A stretch of DNA of 64,000 bases from contig NCSJ02000154.1 in the NCBI GenBank assembly GCA_002812745.2, positions 33,938 to 97,937 on the forward strand. The letters are read 5' to 3'. The stretch comes from Scytalidium lignicola. Taxonomy: Eukaryota; Ascomycota; Leotiomycetes. Both the position numbers and the translations under genes were made by a program. Positions 1 through 10,593 of the stretch are shown here, in pieces; positions within the stretch are counted from its first letter, which is position 1; each line of letters starts with the position of its first letter. The notes under the pieces are model-generated. The model was given only the letters and a program-made list of their open reading frames with translations. It was not told the DNA's origin and searched no databases.

Positions 1-1999
1 TGGACTTCTTGTGAGCATATCCTCATGCTCCAGCAAGAAGATGCAAGGCAAATTCAGTCACAAGACCTTGGTCACTGCTCTATGTGTGACCTCCAAGAAA
101 ATTTATGGCTGTGTCTACAATGTGGGAATTTGGGATGTGGTCGTGCACAATTCGGCGGACTCCGTGGTCATTCTCACGCTTTAGAACATAAAAATATGAG
201 TGGGCATGGCGTAGCAGTAAAGCTTGGATCCATCACTCCAGAAGGTACAGCAGATGTTTATTGCTATAATTGTGACGAAGAGCGTTTAGATGAAGACCTT
301 GGCATACATCTTGCTCACTGGGGTATCATACTAGCTGATCGTCGCAAGACAGAGAAAAGCTTAGTTGAGATGAATGTGGAAGAAAATCTTCGTTGGGAAT
401 TCTCTATGACAACTGAAGGGGGCGAAGAGCTGAAAAGGATCTTCGGGGTAGGGTTTACTGGCTTGAAGAATCTTGGCAACAGCTGCTATTTGAACAGCAG
501 CTTACAATGTCTCTTTGCACTACCCCAGTTTCGAGAACGGTATTATCTACCGCAGGCTGAATTACCAAATGTCAACGATCCTGCCCAAGATCTGGAGACT
601 CAGATTCGCAAATTAGCTGACGGTCTCTTGTCTGGTCGGTATTCCCGGCCAAATCCGGAGGTTATTCCATCCCAAGACCCAAACGAGGTCGCATATCAGA
701 AAGGTCTCGCGCCAGCAATGTTCAAACATCTTGTAGGAAGAGGCCACCCAGAGTTTTCTACTATGCGACAGCAAGATGCATTTGAATTCCTCCTCCATCT
801 ATTCAAACTAATTGCCCGATCTCAGCATCCATCACCATATCGTGACCCAACGACAGCATTTCGCTTTGTTATGGAGCAGCGATTGCAATGCTTATCATGT
901 AAAAAGGTTCGATACCGTACTGATGAGCAAGATAATATTTCCATTCCTGTACCAATTCGCAAGGTCGACCGGCCTCCTCCGGAAGCAGATACATCTAAGG
1001 AAGGCGCCGCTGTAGATGAGTATGAAGCAGTGACTTTGAAGGAATGCCTGGATAGTTTCACATCCGAAGAGGTGGTAGAACTCACTTGTCCATCTTGTGG
1101 TAGCAAAGATGGATTTTCAAAACGATCTCTCTTCAAAACTTTGCCCGAAGTTCTTGCGGTAAATGCCAGACGCTTCGTTCTCATTAACTGGGTACCTACC
1201 AAAGTCAATGTTCCAGTTGTTGTTGGAGACGAGCCGTTTCTCTTAGATTCATACATATCTCCTGGACAGCAGCCTTCTGAAGAACTGCTTCCTGAGGATG
1301 CAAATGAGAATAAGGTGTCTTTTGTCGCCAATCCTGAAGCTGTTGGTCAACTAGAGGCGATGGGCTTCCCCCGGAATCGTTGCGAGAAGGCACTACATGC
1401 AACCGGTAATAGCGATGCAAATACCGCGATGGAATGGTTGTTTGCCCATATGGATGACGCAGACATTGACGCTCCTCTTGATCTTGGCAATTCAGGAGCT
1501 GCAAGCACGGCAGCTGACCCGGAGAAACTCGAGCTCTTGGGCGCCATGGGGTTTAGCGTTCCACATTCACGAAAGGCTTTGAAGGAGACTGGTGGTGATA
1601 TGGACCGAGCGGTGGAGTGGCTTTTCAGTCATCCTGACGATCAAGGTGATTTTGAGGAAGAGCAATCATCATCGGGGAATGTCAAGCCTGGTGTCCCGGG
1701 ACGAAGTGATCTTCCTGCTAACTTCCAACTTCAATCGATCATCTGTCATAAAGGTGGTAGCATTCATGCCGGGTAAGTTAATTGTTCCAGTCCTTTGTCA
1801 CAAAAGTTGCGAATCTTAAGTTGAGATGGCTATATGTACTAACCGTTCCTATAGCCACTACGTTGCATTCGTAAGAACCGAGATACCGGATGAGGACGCT
1901 CCAGCATGGGTTCTTTTTAATGACGAAAAAGTTGTCAAGGCAGGTGATGTTGAAGAGATGAAGAAGTATGCATATGTGTACTTCTTCAGACGGGTTTGA
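1..1999 (+). CDS. UBP14: Ubiquitin carboxyl-terminal hydrolase, UBP14/USP5 (isopeptidase T) type, 5'-truncated
   Basis: The frame is open from base 1, so the N-terminal part lies outside the window. Exons are 1-1772 and 1855-1999; the intron has a gtaagt donor and a tactaac branch site. Seen in order: a zf-UBP finger (HCSMCDL...CLQCGNLGCG), the catalytic Cys box GLKNLGNSCYLNSS, a CPSCG zinc pair, two UBA domains (EAMGFPRN and GAMGFSVP, each ending in EWLF), and the His box GGSIHAGHYVAFVR, which is formed only after splicing. The order finger, USP domain and two UBAs inside the USP fold is that of USP5/Ubp14, which disassembles unanchored ubiquitin chains to recycle ubiquitin for the proteasome. 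It is convergent with the next gene, 244 bases away. The family call is firm; the missing N-terminus cannot be judged. Confidence 0.95.
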
Positions 2000-2243
2000 T
2001 AAAACCTTCATTATGGCTGACAGTTGGGTTGGGAGGAGTTTTATCATCTGTTTTTTCTTTCAAGACTGCCTAAACTGTACACGTCGCATTAAGAGAAATA
2101 ACACTTGGCGCTATTAGGAGTTGCTTAGAAACAGAGCTTTTATTAAGCTTCAATAGGAGATGGGGGGAAAAGAAGTGATAGATTAGATCAAAAAAATGGG
2201 GCATATGCTAAATAAATATTGCTGGCCCTAAAACTACAAGATC

Positions 2244-3780
2244 TTATACTATTGGCTCTTCAGCAACGTAATGTAAATACGCTCCGAGCAGCTTGATCCC
2301 CTCGATGTAATTTTTCTTGTCTAGCTTTTCGTTGATTGAATGTGCGGCATCCGTAGAACTGCCCATTGGGAGAAGCAAGACATTCTTACCAGTTGCTTGC
2401 TCGAACGTCAGAGTGACGGGAATACTATTCTTCTGATTAGCCAAGATGGTGGAAACTTTTTTGTTTCGCCCCTTCTTTTGAGGAAAAAAGGGGGAAAGGT
2501 TTTTGACTAGGGATCATTTTGACAACTCACCTTCCACCTTCTCTTGTCAAATCTGGCTTGACGCCCCAGACTCTCTCTACAGCCTTTGTGGCGGCCGAGA
2601 AGTTCCAGTGCTTTGGACTTGCAACCCACCACTTTCCAGCATGCATAAGTGTACATTTCATGGTGTTCTTGCTACCCAGCTTCTTGAATTGTTCGTCGAC
2701 GTACTTGAAGACGAGCTTGTCGACATCCTCGGGTTCCATGTTAGGCACCGTGCGAATGGAGAATTTGCCAATAACCTTGGCTGGGATGACGGTTTTGGCA
2801 CCGGGTTGGGAGAAGCCTCCTTCAACACCATGCACCGAAAGCGAAGGGAATCTCCAGCGGGCCATGAGAGTTTTCTCCTTGTCATCGTGGATCGAGGTCT
2901 TGCTGCCGAGCGATTCGTAGAGGTTTTCCATGTTGAACGCGATATCACTGTAGAGGGACTTCTCGTCGTCTGTGAGTGGTGCCACCAGTTCGTTCAGTCC
3001 TGGAATCAATATATTGCCAGCGGTATCAACCAAGGTAGAGAGAACGCGCACTAGATCCGTCATGGGCTCCTGAGCAGTGCCACCAAAGACGCCGCTGTGG
3101 AGATCCTGGCCTGGACCCGAGATCTCTATTGAGTAGTAGCTGCAGCCACGAAGGCCGTAAGTGAGGCAAGGCTTCTCCGTTCCCAGCCAGTAATTGTCCG
3201 AGATGCAGACGGCATCGGTATCAGCGAAGAACTTTTTAGCTTCAGCATTGATGAAGTCGTCCAAGCCCTCGGAGCCGTACTCCTCCATGCCCTCGAAGCA
3301 CATGAGGAGATTGACAGGGAAGTCGACGCCGGCCTTCTGGTGAGCCTCGATTGCGTTGAGCCAGCCAAGCACGGGACCTTTATCATCAGTGCTTCCTCTG
3401 CCATACATACGGCCTTTGTCATCGACGGTAAGCTCAAAGGGCTCGGTGGCCCAGCCGTCTTCCTTACCTGCCGGCTGCACGTCGTAGTGACCATACACTA
3501 GGATGGTCCGCTTGTTCTTGTCGTTGCCATATCTTGCAATAACCACGGGCGGAAGATCCAGGTGCTCCTTGCCGGGCTGTTTGCCTAATGGGCGTTTCTC
3601 GACTTGCGCTCCCAAAGCCGTCAGCTCGCTCGCCAGGAACTCTCCCATGCGTATGACATCTGGTCTGCGTTCTTCGTCGGCGGAGATGGAGGGAATGGCA
3701 ACGGCTTTCCGCAGACGCTCGATGAAATGATCGGAGAGGTCGTCGACCTGCTTGAAGTAGCCGTCGAGGATTGGGGCCAT
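2244..3780 (-). CDS. DUG1: M20 family metallodipeptidase, Dug1/CNDP2 type
   Basis: Exons are 2531-3780 and 2244-2424; splicing rebuilds the motif [14 protein letters not shown]. The product is 476 residues, the usual length for Dug1/CNDP2. Metal-binding motifs are visible: [30 protein letters not shown] and the late His in DLHSGVFGG. In yeast, Dug1 hydrolyses Cys-Gly and related dipeptides, serving glutathione turnover in the cytosol. The ATG at 3780 was chosen because it gives the family length. The frame stays open upstream to another ATG at 3984, which would add 68 residues rich in Arg, Ser and Leu, resembling a mitochondrial presequence. It is convergent with UBP14 and divergent from the transcription factor. 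Confidence 0.93.
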
Positions 3781-4433
3781 CTTTCGTCGCTGATGGGCTC
3801 GCGAGGCTTCGGTCAGATAAGTGGAGATGTGACTGGGGAGTGGTGTTGACAGTGGTAATTGTGGACGATGTCGTGTGGAAGATGACGCTCGAGAGACTGG
3901 TGACGGACTGTGAGCGAGTTGGATGTATCGTCGTCGCAATACTAGAGATATTCGAGGAGGGAGGAGGGGTCGTGTGAGAAGCATTTGTGCAGATGGAGGG
4001 GCTGTCGCTGAGGCCGCATACACAACTCTTGTTGCACGCACTGCGCTTCCTACACTACGCCTACCCTCCACCTTTTTGCAAACTGGGCAGGTAACTTAGC
4101 TACAAAGTCTGCTGTGTCCCCAGCAGCTGGAAGTGGTGCCGGCTAGAATCGGCACAGGACCCTTTTGCCAACGGCTGTACCGTATTGGGAAGTCACTGCT
4201 CGTAGTTTTTCACGATCGACCGCAGCATGTCTGACCATGAAAAGGCCAATTGAGATGAAGACGTGGATCGGCGAGGTTCAAACCACAATAAATTTGCGGT
4301 TACGAAAGTACCTTGACAGCTTGAGCACGGTTCGCCAACAGTGCTCCCTAAAGGAAGGAGGCCGTGACGCGGTCAGTTGATTTCAGTGTAAAGAGAGCCA
4401 TACTTGTTAATACGGAGGTGGAAGGACACCAGA

Positions 4434-4446
4434 TGTACTCCGTACA
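4434..4446. promoter_or_regulatory. Palindrome TGTAC-TCC-GTACA
   Basis: One of five TGTAC(N1-4)GTACA dyads in this window, all upstream of genes; about 650 bases before the DUG1-like ATG. Function unknown. Confidence 0.35.
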
Positions 4447-5267
4447 GTGCATTGACTGGTAGTGGATGGATTGTTCATAGAGTAAAGCCAAAGGCGTGTA
4501 GAGCACAGGTCTCGTATCAATTCGTACCGTGGGATCGCGTCTGGCGATCTCGAACAGCCGGTTCACGCAGGCTCGATGGCGGTCTGCCACGTGCTGAAGC
4601 GTGGAGGACTCGCTCTGGGGAAAACCCATTATTATACGTAACGTACAAAGCATTGGTCCTGGTGTAACTCGTTATCAGTGTTGTACGTACCGGTACTTAC
4701 ATACGCGTGTAACTGTCCCTTCGCGTATCGTACCACACGGTATTGCGGCGGAACTGTTCGCATAAGAGATGACACGGGAATCATATCAATTCTTGCGTGA
4801 CTCCGTACCCTGACTTATAAGCAGCTACCGTGCAGGATACGAACATGTACCGGCACAGTACTTTGACAGCTCTGATCGAGACCAAAAATTGACAGCTCTT
4901 TCCAAGCTAATAATTGAGTTGTTTACTGACTAGTAATACAAATTGCCCCTTACGGTCATCCGGGGCTAGAGCTTCGGCCCCGCGCAGGCAGCCAGTAGGA
5001 AACGCTCCAGGCGGGCGGCCGCTCCCTTGACAGCCCTCTGGAGGGACCCGCCTGATAGAGAACTTAATTAATTATTAGCCACTGCTCTGTCACTGTTCTG
5101 TCTCTCGCGCGCGCGCAGGCCAAGGGTCGAGGTCGCAATAAACATCATGCTAGTTAAGCAGCGATAAGTTAATTCCCTGGGTGTGTTGTCTCTGTCTGTT
5201 GTCGGTGTTCTTCGATAACCCAACAACTCTCACCATCCCAACACCAGATCTCATAATTACATACATT

Positions 5268-5283
5268 CACACACACACACACG
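5268..5283. repeat. CA dinucleotide run
   Basis: Eight CA units in the presumed leader or promoter of the transcription factor gene. Confidence 0.85.
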
Positions 5284-5965
5284 CACCAGGGTGCTGCCTC
5301 TCGCCGGCCATCCAGCGTCATTCTCACTCCATAGACCGGCCAGGCATTCGAGGTGTGAGAAGTGATGCCATAGTGCCAATCTCATCTCTCGCTCACACAT
5401 CTCTTCTGCTACAGACATCTCACAACAACCCACTCTCCAGCTTCATCTCCGAGCTCGCAAGGCTACTTTCGTTCTTTCTTTCTATCTCACCTTGCTGGTC
5501 TGCTTTGCTGCTGGCCTGTTCGCGGTTACCACGAGTGATTTCACCAACATCTTCCAGCAATCAGTCCTACATTCGTTGCTCTCATCTCTCTCTCTCTCTT
5601 CGCCGTGGCCAACACCGGCTAACCCGCCCACTTCCTTCTACACAACACTCGCGCACACATACTCACCTAAAAAAANGAGAAAAAAANGAGAAAGGGCCTC
5701 GAATAATATTGATTAAGTAACGACAAGCTACGACGAAGCACCATCTCTCCCCAATCACCACCAGCAAAGACGGCCAATGCTGGGCCTCGTGAAAACGGCC
5801 CCCATCTAACCTCGCCAAGTCATCACTCCCTACTTGCAGGCTCTCCCACTTGCTCTGCGCCGCCGGCCCCGTTCCCTCCCCCCGTGCTCTTTCTCATCCG
5901 CAATCGATCGACGTCCTGCTGCTTGCTATTATTATTATTATTGTTGTTGCCGCCGACGGCCTGGC

Positions 5966-6052
5966 ATGCCCTACTCTTCTGGCATATTTCTCGCCCACGA
6001 GCAATGTCCAGCGCTGCATGGCAGCTGTGCCCGAAGTGTGCGCAATGGTTGA
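5966..6052 (+). other. Possible uORF before the transcription factor
   Basis: ATG-to-TGA frame of 28 codons (begins MPYSSGIF) that lies 222 bases before the main ATG. Two further upstream ATGs, at about 6004 and 6018, open the other frames and end near 6147 and 6059. If the leader is transcribed and unspliced, ribosomes would meet three uORFs before the main start. Transcript extent is not known, so this is inference. Confidence 0.3.
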
Positions 6053-6274
6053 TCGTTGAGTCCTGCTACTGGCAGAGGAATCCACTCATTCAATCGACAT
6101 TTTTAGAGGGTTGTCGGTCACCGCGCTCACCCTCACCTGGGGTCTGAGCTTGTTCGAGACGCTCGACTCGCCTTGATCCGTGCAAACCCCGCCATCAGGC
6201 TGGGCGAGGCTGTCAATCACCTGTCTCGTCCCCTCCAATCCCAAAAACAAACCACCACCCCCGACAAACCAGCC

Positions 6275-9200
6275 ATGTCGAGCCTCAAGTTCATCATGGA
6301 CGTGGATATAGATCCGCTTGAGTCCCATGCCTCCTACCAGAGGTCGCGAGAAGCCGCTGGGTCACAGGCGTCTTCTCCTTCCAAGACAGCAGAAACTCAC
6401 AGCCTGGCATCAGACGCCTCCGAGAATGCAGAAAAGATGCCGAGAGAGAGTCACAGGTTGAACCAAGTTACAATGTCTCCGATCCAGCCATCTTCATCCT
6501 CGCACCTAAGCACAGGCACCGGACACACTGACCAGAGTATGGATTACCCGCCGGATTACCGCGCTGCATCTCACCGTGGGTCCAAATCAATCGGAAGCTC
6601 CAGTGCATCTTCCAAAGAAATGGATGCAGCTGCTGATATCCCGGTCAAGTACACGCCAGTAACGGGCCGTGTAAGTAAGGCAAAGAAGGGTGTCCCAGTA
6701 CATACATGTGCCATCTGCAGACCCCCAAAGGTATGAGGTTCCTTCCGTGCCACAACTTGTGGAAATCCATGAACTGACCATGCTGGTTGGCAGACTTTCA
6801 CACGCGCAGAACATTTGAGGTACCTGGACATTGATTGTACTCTTACATGTCTCATATTTCCCAAGATCTAACGGAGTTTTTAGGCGCCACCAGAGGAGCC
6901 ATCAAGACCCCACGTACGCTTGTACATACGAGAACTGCGAAAAGGCATTCCACCGACCTGATCTTCTTGCTCGCCACATCAGTCGACAGTGAGACTCCTC
7001 CAACTTATTCTTAGTGGGTGTGTATATGTGTTGTGTATGCGTGCTAACCAGGAGTTAGTGAGATCCAAGGGGAAGAGGCATACAAGTCGGCAGACTCAAA
7101 CAGTCGAAAGTCACCTAATGTACCACAGAAAAGCATGTCGCCCGTCACCCTGCACAGCCCCCAGCGGAGAGCGAGTTCTCCAGGTCAGCATCTCACCTCA
7201 GATCCTTCAACTTCAGCAACGACTGCGCCGGCCAGAGAAAGAGAACAGACGAGGGCGGCAACTAGCTTCAGCTCTATCACGAGAAGTTTTCAAGCAGTGA
7301 ACTTTTCACAAAGGCCGTCTCATAATGTGTCTGCGAATATTCCATCGCAGGGAGCAGAAAGCCTTCGCTCACAACAGCAGACTTATCCGGCATCCGTAGA
7401 GGGTGGAGCACGTGAGCTCTTCCAACCGTCTTCAACACAGTCAACCTTCACCGGGCCTGAACAGCTCAAATACGTTCAATCATCCCAGTCGGGGTCCAGT
7501 TCCATGTATGGACGAGACGGGAACACCGCATTCTCGCATCATCTTGCACCCGTACAGGATTTACCGCCCTTAAGGGTTGCTGAGCAGTCACATACTCCCC
7601 ACCTCTCCTTCGCCCGTGATGGCGCTCCTTGGGTCGCCTCAACCGCTGGAAGTACTAATTCGGTGCAGCCCGATGGATCCGAACAGACTCGACGTTGGAT
7701 TTCGGAAGGCCAGTCAACCTCCACGGTAGGCAACCTAGGCTGGCCCGTTCATAGTTCGACGGCGCAGTGGCCTGCACCTGCACTTTCTTCCTGTTTGTCT
7801 GTACCACAGGATCTTAGCATGCGAGCTGTAACCGGTCACTCGGAGGATGCGAAGTCATCTCCTCGAGTCTCTATGTCCAGCTCATCTCGCCAGCTTCCGG
7901 GGATGACTACTGATTATGGTGGATATAATTTGGAACCAGTGGGTACTCCAGCCCTCTCGACGTATAATAAACCATTGGCTCAAGTCTTCTCAGCATCACC
8001 CTCTGGAATAGCTGACCCCGATCTCTCTGGAGTGGCTAGTCCCGGAAGCGACGAGAGCGCAACATACCCACTGGGAACTCTGACCATAGAAACTCTAATG
8101 ACGGCCGATGCAAAAACGCTGTCCCAGCTTGATGAATATTTCTCAAGCTTCTGGAGATACTTTAACCCTCTTTTCCCCATCGTCCATCATGCCTCATTTT
8201 CACCCTGGCATGATGTACTTCTTAGTTCAGCTATCGCCGCCATTGGATGCCAATACCATGACTGTGCTCTCGCCCGACAAAGGGCGGTTGACCTACATGA
8301 AATATGCCGAATATGTATCGGTCTGGTGAGCTCTTGTGACTCTGACTGGGTAACCTGACACACAATATTGACAAGACATTAGCATCCAACATCTAGTTTG
8401 NCTACTATGCAAGCTATACTTCTCTATGAGGTATTCAGACGCTTCCGCGGCCGCAAGACAACTGTGCGGTATTCGAAGCAGTTTGAGGAGCTTTATGCTC
8501 AAGTAAGATCCTAAGAAGGTAACATAGTGAAAGAGCTTTACTAATTCTCTGATAGCTGCGTAGTTATTCTTCTAAGGGCATTGATGTGGGTGATTCCACT
8601 CGAATTGATATGGATATCGATGAGCAGATCCCTCAGTCACCTCACTCCCGGTCCGAATGGAAATCTTGGATTGATACCGAAACACAACGACGCCTCTTGG
8701 TTGGCTGCTACATTTTTGACATACACCAAAAAATGTATCATGAGCAGAGTCGTCTAATCTCGCACTTGGACTTAGAAAATACCCCTGTGTATCTACCTTG
8801 CCCCGAGCCACTCTGGGAGTGCAGTAATGAGCCTGAGTGGCAGGAAAAGCGGTTTGATTATTCCAGTCAGCCACTTCGACTCTTGGGCGAACAAAGCCCA
8901 TCTCAAGCCGCGCTCTCCAAGTCTCCCTTTACTCAGTGGCTTTATATTTGCTACCACACTGCGAATCTTCCGGCCCGTGAGCGTCCGTTCCCCAATCAAT
9001 TTCTCCCTTATGCGGTCAATCCTACTATCGAAAGTCTTTCGGTTGCATTCCCATACACGTCGTTGGGGCATATGTACCTCGCGCTCTACCACACCCCGCT
9101 TCAGGATCTTCTGGCCGTCGCAGGCGAGACCTGGGTATTTTCGAAGAAACTTACACCTCCACATACCTTTGATGCTGCTCGCCTGCGGCTTAGAACCTGG

Positions 9201-9665
9201 TCGTCTTCCCTTGCTGCTGCTTCAGCTGCTCATCATGCTTGCTTTGTTCTGCAGTCATCACTCTTAGATCAGACCTCTTGGGATAGGAGGAAGTCCAGGC
9301 CTCGCCTCGTGTCTGAGTACTGGAGTCTCTATACGGCCACATTGATATGCTGGGCGTTTGGCCATAGATGCCGCAACGGAAACCCTTCTGTGCCATTTCA
9401 TGATGGTACTAATGGATCGTGTTCGGAACCTCTCTCCGAGTTCATACGTATGAAAGCCCTCACATACACAAAGACTATGTTGCAACTAAGTGTTGAGGAC
9501 CTCGTCACAAGCAAAGCGACCATGAGAGGCGACACCTCTGCAGTGATGGAAACAGTCAAAGCATGTCTGCAAGAGGATGCTGCTAATGGTCAATGCATGA
9601 TGCTGGTTGATGCGGTCTGCGTCCTCGACCGAATCAGGGAAGGTGGCAACGGCAAGTGGTTCTAA
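6275..9665 (+). CDS. C2H2 zinc finger plus fungal-specific transcription factor (MHR) protein
   Basis: Six exons: 6275-6730, 6794-6819, 6884-6988, 7059-8325, 8383-8502 and 8556-9665, giving 1027 residues. Residues 1-150 are Ser-rich and disordered. Splicing of exons 1-3 builds two C2H2 fingers: CAICRPPKTFTRAEHLRRH followed by the linker QRSHQDPTYA, then CTYENCEKAFHRPDLLARH. The first finger has five residues rather than three between its second Cys and the Phe. A long Ser/Pro/Gln-rich linker follows, then a middle homology region beginning near TLSQLDEYFSSFWRYFNPLF, where the C2H2/MHR class usually has its regulatory domain. It is a nuclear DNA-binding regulator; the target genes cannot be inferred. 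One base, N at 8401, makes one residue undefined (NCT) without a frame change. Confidence 0.9.
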
Positions 9666-10593
9666 GGGCAAGGTCCCCGCAGCACGCTAAATTTATAGTC
9701 AAAGTCTGGATACTTACTTCCTCCGCAAGTCGATGTGAGGGGATACGACGACAATTTTCTCTAACGTCCTGGATACGACTGTATTCACCTTTTCCTACAT
9801 TAGCCATACTTTGTTACGTAATTTATATTGATGGAATCTATCCATTTTCCACGCAAAATACACTGCCTTCATTCTGGCTGGGTTACATTTTACTCTTACG
9901 GGTGTCTTATGATGAGGGAGTTCTTTGGTTAGGTATCACCTGTGATAGGGCAGATATTGCAGCGGTTATCCTAGCATATAGGGGAGCAAGGGATATAAAT
10001 ATATAAATATATATAAATTAATGATAGTTCGCTAAAAATTCATATAAAATAAAAAAAAGTATTATTGACAATTCTACCGAATTTCCTAATCATAAAAGTG
10101 ATTCCATATTAGGGTAAATACGGTATTATATACAATCTCTTTTCTTTTTCAAATAGAAAANCATTTTCGAGTCTTCTCTAAATAAAAAAAANCCCTTCCC
10201 CGAGAAGGCCCTCTGCAACACACAGGATGGATATAATCGAGAGCAGAACCAAAAAAAGGACGATGCAAGAATCCAGAAACAAACAAAAAAATGCCGAGAA
10301 AAACAATAGCGCATCAGAAAAAAGGGACCTTAAGATTAACGGATTTCCCGACCAAATCCACCTAAGACATTGGATATCACAGCTCTTGCTCATCTCACCC
10401 CCGCCATTTCCACCCCCTGCACATACCGAAAACAAGCATTGATCGGCCGATGAAAAANTTGCTGCCAATATCATACACGCAGAATCCAGTGCTCGAGATA
10501 AAAAAATTAAGTAGCAGCCGCGCCTTCTTCCTTCCTCCGTTCCCTAAACTTGTATCCAGTCCGCACCCACCCCCCAAAGATAAACAAGGAACC
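9666..10593. other. Convergent intergenic region
   Basis: Lies between the 3' ends of the transcription factor and the CBM48 gene. It is very A/T-rich at about 9985-10090, with near-repeated TATAAATAT. N bases follow A runs at 10161, 10192 and 10458. No gene is seen. Confidence 0.6.

Larger units (their letters stand above)
3781..6274. other. Upstream region between DUG1-like gene and transcription factor
   Basis: No protein gene is supported. It holds a GC-alternating patch near 5105-5117, a CA run at 5268-5283, a strongly pyrimidine-rich tract at about 5450-5650 and a TTA run near 5927-5942. N bases sit at 5676 and 5687 after A runs. The last 300 bases have upstream ATGs in all three frames. 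A TGTAC-N3-GTACA palindrome lies at 4434-4446. Long ORFs called here are low-complexity and lack family features. Confidence 0.6.

Noticed and set aside
822..1331. 169-codon minus-strand ORF
   Set aside because: Antisense shadow of the UBP14 gene.
2503..3054. 183-codon plus-strand ORF
   Set aside because: It lies antisense to the DUG1-like gene, whose protein motifs are unmistakable.
5181..5720. 179-codon ORF upstream of the transcription factor
   Set aside because: It translates CA, CT and A-run low-complexity sequence, overlaps two Ns and shows no family signature.
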